A DNA stretch of 15,551 nt from Oligoflexia bacterium. Its GTDB lineage: Bacteria > Bdellovibrionota > UBA1018. The position numbers and the translations under genes were made by a program. Where the stretch lies: contig CAIYTD010000337.1 in NCBI GenBank assembly GCA_903928955.1, forward strand, positions 1-15,551, written 5' to 3'. Under the pieces are notes generated by a model. That model saw nothing but the letters and a program-made list of their open reading frames with translations, searched no databases and was not told where the DNA came from. Numbering within the stretch: the first letter of the stretch is position 1; each line of letters starts with the position of its first letter. Of the stretch, positions 1 to 7,073 are shown piece after piece.

Positions 1-1
1 A

Positions 2-781
2 CGTAAAGAGTGGGGGCCACTCACTCTTGCGAATATTGGATTTGGTCAAGGCATCTTAGTGACGCCTATTCAAATGATTCGAGCTTATGCAGCACTTGCG
101 AATGGTGGTTTACTGGTACAGCCTGCCTTATGGAAGAAGGGGGAGGGCGAGCAAAATTCTGCTCCTGTGAGAATTCTTTCTCAAAAAGTCAGTCATGAAG
201 TAGTAGAAGCACTGGAGACAGTCACAGAGGAAGGAGCTACGGGCAAAAAAGCAGCGCTTCCTGGATATCGAGTTGCAGGTAAGACTGGAACAGCACAAAT
301 GGTCGATCCAAATTCTGGAAAATATTCTCGTGAAAAATACATCGCCTCTTTTATTGGTTTTGCTGTCGATGTAGATCCTAAAATAGTTATTTTTACGTCA
401 GTCACTGAACCGCACGGAGTATATTATGCGTCTGAAACCGCAGCACCTCTATTTAAGGAGGTACTCAGTTTTGTTGCAAATCGATGTAGTTTACCTGTTC
501 AAATGCAGGCACTGAAAGATCAATTAAAATTTTCGCAGGCGTCAGCAATGACGCATTCGGATAGGATTCCTCGACTTCAGGGACCTTTGTTAACAGAAGG
601 AACAACCTCACTGATGCCCTCATTAAGGGGTTTGACGCCTAGAGAGATTCTTCAACTTCTGCATGGACATGGGTTCCATTTGCATATTACAGGAACAGGA
701 GTTGTTTCCTCTCATACTCCAGGGGCAGGAAAAAAGATTGAAGAAGGAGATACAATTCATCTCATTCTTTCTGAACCATGA
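2..781 (+). CDS. ftsI: FtsI/PBP3-type peptidoglycan transpeptidase with PASTA domain, 3' part only
   Basis: This is the C-terminal part of a class B penicillin-binding protein that crosslinks septal peptidoglycan in the periplasm. The reading frame is open from base 2, so the 5' end, including the SxxK and SxN motifs, lies outside the window. Visible are the family block ANIGFGQGILVTPIQM (about bases 29-76), and the third transpeptidase motif KTGT at bases 281-292 within YRVAGKTGTAQ. After the transpeptidase domain a linker leads to a roughly 57-residue PASTA domain (about bases 602-772, MPSLRGLTPREILQLL to the end), a small fold seen in Gram-positive PBPs and kinases and in some Gram-negative FtsI proteins. 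It is followed by murE after 13 bases, the usual dcw order. A GTG at 59 could be mistaken for a start, but it sits inside the conserved block. Assignment to FtsI rather than another class B PBP rests on the position before murE. Confidence 0.93.
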   Translation, partial: RKEWGPLTLANIGFGQGILVTPIQMIRAYAALANGGLLVQPALWKKGEGEQNSAPVRILSQKVSHEVVEALETVTEEGATGKKAALPGYRVAGKTGTAQMVDPNSGKYSREKYIASFIGFAVDVDPKIVIFTSVTEPHGVYYASETAAPLFKEVLSFVANRCSLPVQMQALKDQLKFSQASAMTHSDRIPRLQGPLLTEGTTSLMPSLRGLTPREILQLLHGHGFHLHITGTGVVSSHTPGAGKKIEEGDTIHLILSEP

Positions 782-794
782 AAGTGAAGTCTCA

Positions 795-2279
795 ATGAAC
801 GTAAAGGAGCTTTTTCAAGAGTTTTCGCCAAATTCGGTGGCGCATCTTCCATTGGATCTCTTGCATCAACCCGTTCTAGGGGTTACTGCTGATTCTCGCC
901 AAGTGAAGCCTGGTATTATTTTTGTCGCGGTTTGTGGGGGAGTCATCGATGGTCATACCTTTATTCAAGAAGTGGATGTAGCTGGAGCGCTATTGATCTT
1001 GGGAGAGAAAGATTTTGCATTTCCATTAGAGCATCCTTATTTAAAAGTCTCGGATACACGACTTTTTTTGACGCATCTCGCCGCTGTTTTTTATGGAAAA
1101 CCTTCTGAATCTTTACTCATGATAGGTGTTACTGGAACGAGCGGAAAAACAACTACTTCCTATTTAATAGAATCTATTTTATTAGCAGCAGGTCATCGAG
1201 TAGGGCTTATTGGAACGATTCATTTCCGATTTGGAAACAAAGTGTTTCCTTCTACTCATACCACACCGGGTCCGATTGAATTACAGGGCCTACTTGCGAG
1301 TATGAAACAGGAAGGGTGTACGGCAGTAGTGATGGAAGTATCCTCTCATGCTTTGAAGCAAAAGCGTGTGGGATCTATTTGTTTTGATGGCATGGTTTTT
1401 ACGAATTTGTCTCCAGAGCATTTAGATTTTCATCCTGATATGGAGGACTATTTTCAATCTAAAGCATTATTATTTACTGATTTAGTTGAATTCTCTTTAA
1501 AATCGGGAAAATTTCCAGTTGTAGCAGTCAATAGCGCGGACCCCTATGGTCAGCGTTTACTCAGAACTTTAAAAAAGCGTTCTGATGTTTTAAGTGGTTC
1601 TTTGGGGTTCGACCCTCATCCGGATCTGAAGATTTCGTTGGAGGGTATCCAGGGCGAGCTGAATGGTGTACCTATTCAATCCGCCTTCGTAGGAGATTTT
1701 AATTGTTCCAATATCGCTGGAGCTGTCGCTTTATGTCAATCTCTTCGGATTCCTTTTGATCAGATCTCTCAAGGTATTCGTTTTTTAAAGGGTGTCCCTG
1801 GTCGTTTAGAGAGAGTAGAAAATGATTGCGGCCTTTCTATTTGGGTAGACTATGCTCATAAACCAGATGCCCTTGAGAAAGTCATTCAAACTTTGGCAAA
1901 GATACGAAATGGCCATCGCCTTGTTACAGTGTTTGGCTGTGGAGGTGATCGAGATCGGAAAAAGCGTTCTGTTATGGGGAAAATTGCTGTTGAAGGTTCC
2001 GACCATGTGGTCATTACTTCTGACAATCCTAGGACAGAGGATCCATCCTTCATTATTCAAGAAATCTTAGTAGGAACTGAGGGTTATAAGAATTTCGAGA
2101 TTGAGTTGGATCGAAGGAAGGCAATTTTTAGGGCAATTCAGTCTTCTCATCAGGGAGATCTTATTCTGATTGCGGGTAAAGGGCATGAAGATTATCAGAT
2201 TATAGGGACCACTAAAGTTCACTTAGATGACCGTGAAGTTGCAAGAGAGGCTATTGAAACCTTGAGGTATAAAGAATAG
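795..2279 (+). CDS. murE: UDP-MurNAc-L-Ala-D-Glu:meso-diaminopimelate ligase
   Basis: Cytoplasmic Mur ligase that adds meso-diaminopimelate to UDP-MurNAc-L-Ala-D-Glu with ATP. Read from ATG 795 it gives 494 residues, normal for the family. The same frame is open further upstream, to 663, but that would overlap the ftsI PASTA domain, and MNVKELFQEF fits the family N-terminus. The three ligase domains are recognisable: N-terminal UDP-binding part with TADSRQVKPG (31-40); ATPase part with P-loop GTSGKTT (114-120), TTPGP (156-160), EVSSHAL (181-187), TNLSPEHLDFH (203-213) and Lys223 in QSKALLF, expected to be carbamoylated; C-terminal part with DYAHKPD (352-358), DNPR (410-413) and GKGHEDYQ (461-468). 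DNPR is the signature for meso-DAP rather than lysine as substrate, so the wall is A1-gamma type. The ribosome-binding site is weak (GTGAAG). The next gene is mraY, 39 bases on, with no murF between. Confidence 0.97.
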   Translation: MNVKELFQEFSPNSVAHLPLDLLHQPVLGVTADSRQVKPGIIFVAVCGGVIDGHTFIQEVDVAGALLILGEKDFAFPLEHPYLKVSDTRLFLTHLAAVFYGKPSESLLMIGVTGTSGKTTTSYLIESILLAAGHRVGLIGTIHFRFGNKVFPSTHTTPGPIELQGLLASMKQEGCTAVVMEVSSHALKQKRVGSICFDGMVFTNLSPEHLDFHPDMEDYFQSKALLFTDLVEFSLKSGKFPVVAVNSADPYGQRLLRTLKKRSDVLSGSLGFDPHPDLKISLEGIQGELNGVPIQSAFVGDFNCSNIAGAVALCQSLRIPFDQISQGIRFLKGVPGRLERVENDCGLSIWVDYAHKPDALEKVIQTLAKIRNGHRLVTVFGCGGDRDRKKRSVMGKIAVEGSDHVVITSDNPRTEDPSFIIQEILVGTEGYKNFEIELDRRKAIFRAIQSSHQGDLILIAGKGHEDYQIIGTTKVHLDDREVAREAIETLRYKE

Positions 2280-2282
2280 CTG

Positions 2283-2312
2283 TTGACATGACCTTTTAAA
2301 AATCTGTAGCAT
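2283..2312 (+). promoter_or_regulatory. Possible sigma70 promoter ahead of mraY
   Basis: A perfect -35 hexamer TTGACA lies at 2283-2288, four bases after the murE stop. An 18-base spacer leads to TAGCAT at 2307-2312, which matches four of six consensus -10 bases. Transcription would begin about at the mraY ATG (2319), giving a leaderless or nearly leaderless message. No clear Shine-Dalgarno sequence precedes that ATG, which agrees with this reading but does not prove it. The assignment rests on pattern only. Confidence 0.3.
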
Positions 2313-2318
2313 CTCAAC

Positions 2319-3395
2319 ATGCTCTTCCATTTTCTTTATCCGCTCCACGTGAAGCACACATTTTTTAATGTGTTTAAATATATTACGTTTCGGACGTTTG
2401 GTGCGAGCATTACTAGCGTTTTGCTTTGCATGCTGATCGGTCCTGCTTATATTCGGTTTTTACAGCGTAAGCAGATGGGTCAGGCTATTCGAGAAGATGG
2501 TCCAAAGACACATCTTTTGAAAAAAGGGACGCCTACCATGGGTGGGGGGCTGATTCTGTTGGCAATCGTTATTCCAACTCTTCTTTGGTCTGATCTCACC
2601 AATAAGAATATGTGGGTTGCGGTTTTAGTTACCCTCTTATTTGGAGTGATAGGATACATTGATGATTATCGTAAAGTAGTGAAAAAAAATCCTAAAGGTT
2701 TATCTGGGAAACAAAAACTTTTAAGTCAAACTCTTGTTGCTCTTGCAGCGGCATATTTTATTTATGTGATGAGAGATACTCCTCCGGTCTTGAAGTTTCC
2801 CTTTTTTAAAGAATGGTCTTTCTATTTAGGTCCGTTTTTTGTTCCATTTGCTGCATTTGTAATAGTGGGTTGTTCTAATGCGGTCAACCTGACAGATGGA
2901 CTAGATGGTTTGGCAGTGGGTCCAACGATTACCACTTCGGCAACTTTTCTCATATTGGCTTATTGTGCGGGTCACGTTAAAATAGCCGAATATTTGCAAA
3001 TTCCCTATATTTTTGGTGCAGGAGAGCTTGCAGTATTTTGTGGTGCGGTTGCGGCGTCTTGTTTGGGTTTCCTTTGGTTTAATACTTATCCAGCGCAAGT
3101 ATTTATGGGAGACGTTGGATCTCTTGCATTGGGCGCAGCATTAGCTGTAGTAGCTGTTATTACAAAGAATGAAATCTTGCTTGCACTTTGTGGTGGAATA
3201 TTCGTAATTGAAGCTCTCTCTGTGATGGCTCAAGTTGTGTCATTCAAAATGACTGGAAAAAGGGTGCTAAAAATGGCACCGATTCATCATCATTTTGAGC
3301 TGAAGGGCTGGGCTGAGCCAAAAGTAATAGTAAGATTTTGGATTATCTCTATTTTATTGGCTCTCATTACACTGTCGACTCTTAAACTGAGGTAG
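2319..3395 (+). CDS. mraY: Phospho-MurNAc-pentapeptide transferase (lipid I synthase)
   Basis: Integral inner-membrane enzyme that transfers phospho-MurNAc-pentapeptide from UDP to undecaprenyl phosphate, making lipid I. It is 358 residues, typical of the family, and strongly hydrophobic with about ten membrane segments. Motifs in order: EDGPKTHLLKKGTPTMGG (59-76), the aspartate pair GYIDDYRK with Asp115 and Asp116, NAVNLTDGLDG (187-197), GDVGS with Asp265, and the histidine motif PIHHHFELKGW (321-331). All three aspartates expected at the magnesium site are present. The N-terminus MLFHFLYPLH supports the ATG at 2319. No convincing Shine-Dalgarno sequence is seen; a possible promoter overlaps the short gap upstream. 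It sits directly after murE, where most clusters have murF first. MurD follows after 18 bases. Confidence 0.98.
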   Translation: MLFHFLYPLHVKHTFFNVFKYITFRTFGASITSVLLCMLIGPAYIRFLQRKQMGQAIREDGPKTHLLKKGTPTMGGGLILLAIVIPTLLWSDLTNKNMWVAVLVTLLFGVIGYIDDYRKVVKKNPKGLSGKQKLLSQTLVALAAAYFIYVMRDTPPVLKFPFFKEWSFYLGPFFVPFAAFVIVGCSNAVNLTDGLDGLAVGPTITTSATFLILAYCAGHVKIAEYLQIPYIFGAGELAVFCGAVAASCLGFLWFNTYPAQVFMGDVGSLALGAALAVVAVITKNEILLALCGGIFVIEALSVMAQVVSFKMTGKRVLKMAPIHHHFELKGWAEPKVIVRFWIISILLALITLSTLKLR

Positions 3396-3413
3396 GGGAA
3401 TTTTTAATTTCAT

Positions 3414-4796
3414 ATGAGTAAGTATAAAGGTAAGAAAGTATTAGTTGTTGGTTTTGGTGTTTCGGGAGTTGCTGTCTCGAAATATATATTTCATCAGGGA
3501 GCTAAAGTCACGGTCACTGATGTCAAACAAAAAAGCGAATTGACGGACTCTGTCCACGCATGTGCCGATCTTAAATTAGATTATGAACTGGGTCATCATA
3601 ATAATAAGACCTTTCATACCGCTGATTTGATTGTAGTGAGTCCTGGCGTCGCACTGAATATTAAACCATTAGAAGAAGCACGTGAAAAAAATATACAAAT
3701 AACCACTGAAATTGAATTGGCTCTGGCTGAAGTAAAGGAGCCTATTATTGCGGTTACGGGTACCAATGGAAAGACGACTACTACAGCTTTAATTGGTGAG
3801 ATGTTTCAGGCAGACGATAAGACTGTTTTTGTAGGCGGCAATATTGGTAAGCCTCTGTTGAATTATGTAATGGATCGTCAAAAGGTGGATGTGATTGTTC
3901 TCGAACTATCCAGTTTTCAATTGGAATTAATCGAGAATTTAGTACCAGCAGTAGCAGTATTTACGAATTTAGAAGAAGATCATTTAGATCGTTATGGCAA
4001 CATAGAAACATATACAGCTGCGAAGAAAAAACTTCTTAAAATGTGTAATAAGAATAGTTATGTGATTCTGAATTACGATAGCGCAAATATATCCGCTTTT
4101 AAGGACGAGATTTTAGGGAAACTTTTATGGTTTACTAAGAAAAACCCGATGTCCGTTGGGGGCACTTTTGCTGAAGATTTTTTAGGAGGATATTTTGATG
4201 CGCCAGATCGGAAAGCGGTGATTCAAGTTACTGGAAAAGAAGAAATCTATGATCTTTCTCAGTATCGCCTTTTTGGCGAACATAATCGCGAAAATTTACT
4301 TGCTGCCATTTGTGCAGCCCGAGCAATGGGCGTCAGTCTAAAAGCGATTCAGACTGTCATTCGTACCTTTAAGGGTGTTTCTCATCGTCTAGAATTTATT
4401 AGAAAAAAAGATGGCGTATTTTTCTTTAATGATTCTAAGGGTACGAATGTGATGAGCGTTCAAAGAAGCCTTGCGTCATTTAGTGTAAATCCTATTATTC
4501 TGATTGCTGGCGGGAAAGACAAGAATTCAGACTTTTTACCTTTAATTGAACTTGTTAAAAAGAAATGTAAAATACTCATTCTACTGGGTGAAGCAAAAGA
4601 AAAAATCAATCGTGCCATTGGAGACTATGCAGAAACTTATTTAGTTGGAACATTTGAAGAGGCGGTTTTGCTTGCCTATCAGAAATCTCGTAGTGGGGAT
4701 ATCATTCTTTTATCTCCTGGGTGTTCCAGCTACGATATGTTTAGAAATTACGAAGAGCGTGGTGACTACTTTAAAAAATTGGTTTCCCAACTTTAA
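3414..4796 (+). CDS. murD: UDP-MurNAc-L-alanine:D-glutamate ligase
   Basis: Cytoplasmic Mur ligase that adds D-glutamate to UDP-MurNAc-L-Ala. It has 460 residues, a normal length. The N-terminal Rossmann-like UDP-binding domain starts KKVLVVGFGVSGVA (7-20). The ATPase domain has the P-loop GTNGKTTT (116-123), GGNIGKPL (141-148), ELSSFQLE (164-171), EEDHLDRYG (187-195) and Lys204 in YTAAKKKL, the position expected to be carbamoylated. The C-terminal domain shows FNDSKGTN (338-345), AGGKDKN (365-371) and LLSPGCSSYDMF (432-443). A purine-rich GAGGTAGGGGAA about 15 bases upstream may act as ribosome-binding site at a long spacing. The gene lies 18 bases after mraY, and its 3' end probably overlaps the start of ftsW, suggesting cotranscription and coupled translation. 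Confidence 0.97.
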   Translation: MSKYKGKKVLVVGFGVSGVAVSKYIFHQGAKVTVTDVKQKSELTDSVHACADLKLDYELGHHNNKTFHTADLIVVSPGVALNIKPLEEAREKNIQITTEIELALAEVKEPIIAVTGTNGKTTTTALIGEMFQADDKTVFVGGNIGKPLLNYVMDRQKVDVIVLELSSFQLELIENLVPAVAVFTNLEEDHLDRYGNIETYTAAKKKLLKMCNKNSYVILNYDSANISAFKDEILGKLLWFTKKNPMSVGGTFAEDFLGGYFDAPDRKAVIQVTGKEEIYDLSQYRLFGEHNRENLLAAICAARAMGVSLKAIQTVIRTFKGVSHRLEFIRKKDGVFFFNDSKGTNVMSVQRSLASFSVNPIILIAGGKDKNSDFLPLIELVKKKCKILILLGEAKEKINRAIGDYAETYLVGTFEEAVLLAYQKSRSGDIILLSPGCSSYDMFRNYEERGDYFKKLVSQL

Positions 4797-5952
4797 GAAA
4801 TCCTCAGTTCGGGAGGCTTCCTCTCAAACTCCTTGGCCGTTTCCTGCTCAAGGAATGGATATTATGCTTCTCCTTGTTGTATTGGCCATGGTGCTTTTTG
4901 GGCTTATCATGGTTTACAGCTCCTCTTTTATTTATGCTCAAGAAAAAATGGGTGATGGATTTTTTTTTATTCGTAAGCAGTTGATTTATGCTGGTATCGG
5001 TTTTGCTGTTTTACTCATTGTTTGTCGGATGGATTATAGAAAGTGGGAGGAGTGGGCTTATCCTGTTTTAGGCTTTGCAACTGCACTTTTAGCATTGATC
5101 CTTGTACCAGGCATTGGTGCCCGTGTAGGGGGGGCAAGACGCTGGATTCATCTGGGTGGAATGACTTTTCAACCCGGAGAGCTAGCTAAATTTGCTATTA
5201 TTTTTTTTGCAGCAAGGCAGCTTAATCGCAAACATGATCGCATTGAGACTGTTACTACGGGTGTTCTCTCTCAGTTTGTTGTACCTTTGCCTGCACTTTT
5301 TCTACTTTTGCTTCAGCCAGATTTTGGAACTACAGTCATTATTACGGGAGTTATTTTTTCATTGATGTTTGTAAGGGGAGTCCCTAGTCGCTATCTTCTG
5401 ACTGCTTCTGCTCTTGCAGCAATTGTGGGAGGCTCTTTGGCATTCGGAACAGGTTACCGGAGGGCAAGAGTGATGACTTTTTTAGATCCTTGGACTGACC
5501 CTGGTGGGAAGGGATTTCAAATTCTGCAATCTTTTATTGGTCTTCATAACGGACACCTCTGGGGTGTTGGCCTTGGTAATGGAAAGGAAAAGTTATTTTA
5601 CCTTCCAGAAGCGCATAACGATTTTATTTTTTCTGTAATTGGCGAAGAGTTAGGGTTTGTGGGTATTGTTACTGTTGTATTTGCGTATCTTTATTTTATC
5701 TATCGAGGTTTACGAATCGCTTGGAATTGTCAAAAAGAGAATCAGGATCGCTTTGGAATGCTACTCGCGACAGGCATTACACTTGCTTTGGGATTTCAAA
5801 GTTTTGTAAATATTTCTGTTGTTTTAGGGCTTGTACCGACTAAGGGACTCACTCTTCCTTTTATGAGTTACGGCGGTTCTGCATTGGTAGTAGATCTCTT
5901 TGCAGTAGGGGTGCTTCTAAGTATTGCAAGAGGTAGGAGTTTTATAAGATGA
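4759..5952 (+). CDS. ftsW: Division-specific lipid II polymerase FtsW (SEDS glycosyltransferase)
   Basis: SEDS-family inner-membrane glycosyltransferase that polymerises lipid II into septal glycan with its partner FtsI, encoded upstream. The sequence has about ten hydrophobic segments. Motifs, numbered from GTG 4759 (397 residues): FGLIMVYSSSF (47-57), GGARRWIHLGGMTFQPGELAK (124-144), LLQPDFGTTVI (185-195), RVMTFLDPWTDPGGKGFQ (237-254) containing the conserved catalytic-region Asp243, LPEAHNDFIFSVIGEELGF (282-300) and VPTKGLTLPFMSYGGSA (359-375). Here FQPGE replaces the commoner FQPSE. The start is uncertain: GTG 4759 or GTG 4762 would overlap murD by 38 or 35 bases and supply a basic cytoplasmic tail, whereas ATG 4855 (365 residues) gives a protein starting right at membrane segment 1. 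The frame stays open upstream inside murD, so openness does not help. FtsW rather than RodA is chosen from the dcw position between murD and murG. Confidence 0.95.
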   Translation: MVTTLKNWFPNFKKSSVREASSQTPWPFPAQGMDIMLLLVVLAMVLFGLIMVYSSSFIYAQEKMGDGFFFIRKQLIYAGIGFAVLLIVCRMDYRKWEEWAYPVLGFATALLALILVPGIGARVGGARRWIHLGGMTFQPGELAKFAIIFFAARQLNRKHDRIETVTTGVLSQFVVPLPALFLLLLQPDFGTTVIITGVIFSLMFVRGVPSRYLLTASALAAIVGGSLAFGTGYRRARVMTFLDPWTDPGGKGFQILQSFIGLHNGHLWGVGLGNGKEKLFYLPEAHNDFIFSVIGEELGFVGIVTVVFAYLYFIYRGLRIAWNCQKENQDRFGMLLATGITLALGFQSFVNISVVLGLVPTKGLTLPFMSYGGSALVVDLFAVGVLLSIARGRSFIR

Positions 5953-7073
5953 ATTCTAAACAAACTGCTTATTTGATTCTTGCTGGTGGTGGAACGGGCG
6001 GTCATGTCCTTGCAGGAATTTCAGTAGCGGATGCTTGGAAAGCTTATGGGGGTAAAGAAGCGTCAGTGCTTTTTATTGGTGCAAGAGGTGGAATGGAAGA
6101 AAGCCTTGTTCCAAAATCGGGCTATGCATTAAAATTATTGTCTGTGGGTTCTCTCAATCGAGTCAGTATTCAGAAAAAAATTAAAACCCTTTTTCAGCTT
6201 CCATTTTCATTTGTAAAATCGATTAGAATTTTGATGACGATAAAGCCGCAGTTTATTCTGGGTGTCGGGGGGTATGCATCTGGGCCTGTTCTTTTAATCG
6301 CAAAAGTTTTGAAGAGCATAGGGCTATTGAAAGTTAAAATTGCTATTTTGGAGCAAAATGCTGTTCCAGGATTTACAAACAGAATTTTACTTTATTTTGC
6401 TGATATTGTTTTTGTTGCATTTCCTGGATTGGAGTCTCAGTTTCCACATCCATTCATTCAAGTGACTGGAAATCCTATTCGTTCTTCTATAAAGCGGATG
6501 GAACCTGCACTTCGAGATCCTTTTACTATTTTTATTTTTGGCGGTAGCCAAGGAGCAATCGGCGTCAATTCTCTTGTATTAGAAGCCCTCCCTTTTTTAG
6601 AAGACTTGACTAAGAAAATAAGGTGGATTCATCAGACAGGGGTAAAAGATTATCAGCGAGTTTTGAAAGGCTATGAAAAACAAGGCATTACGGCTCAAGT
6701 GGATGCCTTTATCGATAATATGGCTGCAGCTTATCAGAAAGCATCTCTTTTAATTTGCCGATCAGGATCTTCTACTTTATCCGAAATTGCAGCTGTCGGC
6801 AGGGCAGCAATTTTTATACCGTTGCCAACTTCTTCGAACAATCATCAAGAACAAAATGCTCGCATTTTTACTGATCAAGGAGCGGCTGCACTTTTACTGC
6901 AAACGGGTGCAAAAGGAAGTGATCTTGCTCAAAAAATTCGAGAATTGATCCATGAACCTCAGAAGTTGAGTGAAATGGAAAAAAATGTGACTCAATTTTT
7001 TCGGCCAAAAGCTGCAGAAGACATTGTCTCTGGGCTGTTGAATTCAAACACTATGCGACCCACCCGCCTTTAG
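5949..7073 (+). CDS. murG: Lipid II synthase: UDP-GlcNAc:lipid I GlcNAc transferase
   Basis: Peripheral membrane GT28 glycosyltransferase on the cytoplasmic face; it adds GlcNAc to lipid I to give lipid II. It has 374 residues. Motifs: glycine-rich loop GGGTGGH (13-19), GVGGYASGP (105-113), EQNAVPG (135-141), TGNPIR (173-178), FGGSQGA (197-203), RSGSSTLSE (271-279) and the UDP-GlcNAc site through PLPTSSNNHQEQNA (291-304). The start overlaps the ftsW stop as ATGA (5949-5952), with AGGAG at 5935-5939 nine bases upstream, so translation is probably coupled to ftsW. The last residues, about SNTMRPTRL, do not look like the family tail. They are encoded where the gene overlaps, tail to tail by 23 bases, the minus-strand glycosyltransferase gene. 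The natural end may have been altered when that gene arrived; this is inference. Confidence 0.97.
   Translation: MNSKQTAYLILAGGGTGGHVLAGISVADAWKAYGGKEASVLFIGARGGMEESLVPKSGYALKLLSVGSLNRVSIQKKIKTLFQLPFSFVKSIRILMTIKPQFILGVGGYASGPVLLIAKVLKSIGLLKVKIAILEQNAVPGFTNRILLYFADIVFVAFPGLESQFPHPFIQVTGNPIRSSIKRMEPALRDPFTIFIFGGSQGAIGVNSLVLEALPFLEDLTKKIRWIHQTGVKDYQRVLKGYEKQGITAQVDAFIDNMAAAYQKASLLICRSGSSTLSEIAAVGRAAIFIPLPTSSNNHQEQNARIFTDQGAAALLLQTGAKGSDLAQKIRELIHEPQKLSEMEKNVTQFFRPKAAEDIVSGLLNSNTMRPTRL

Noticed and set aside
663..794. Upstream in-frame ATG at 663 as the murE start
   Set aside because: It would overlap most of the ftsI PASTA domain and add 44 residues not found in MurE; ATG 795 gives the usual length.
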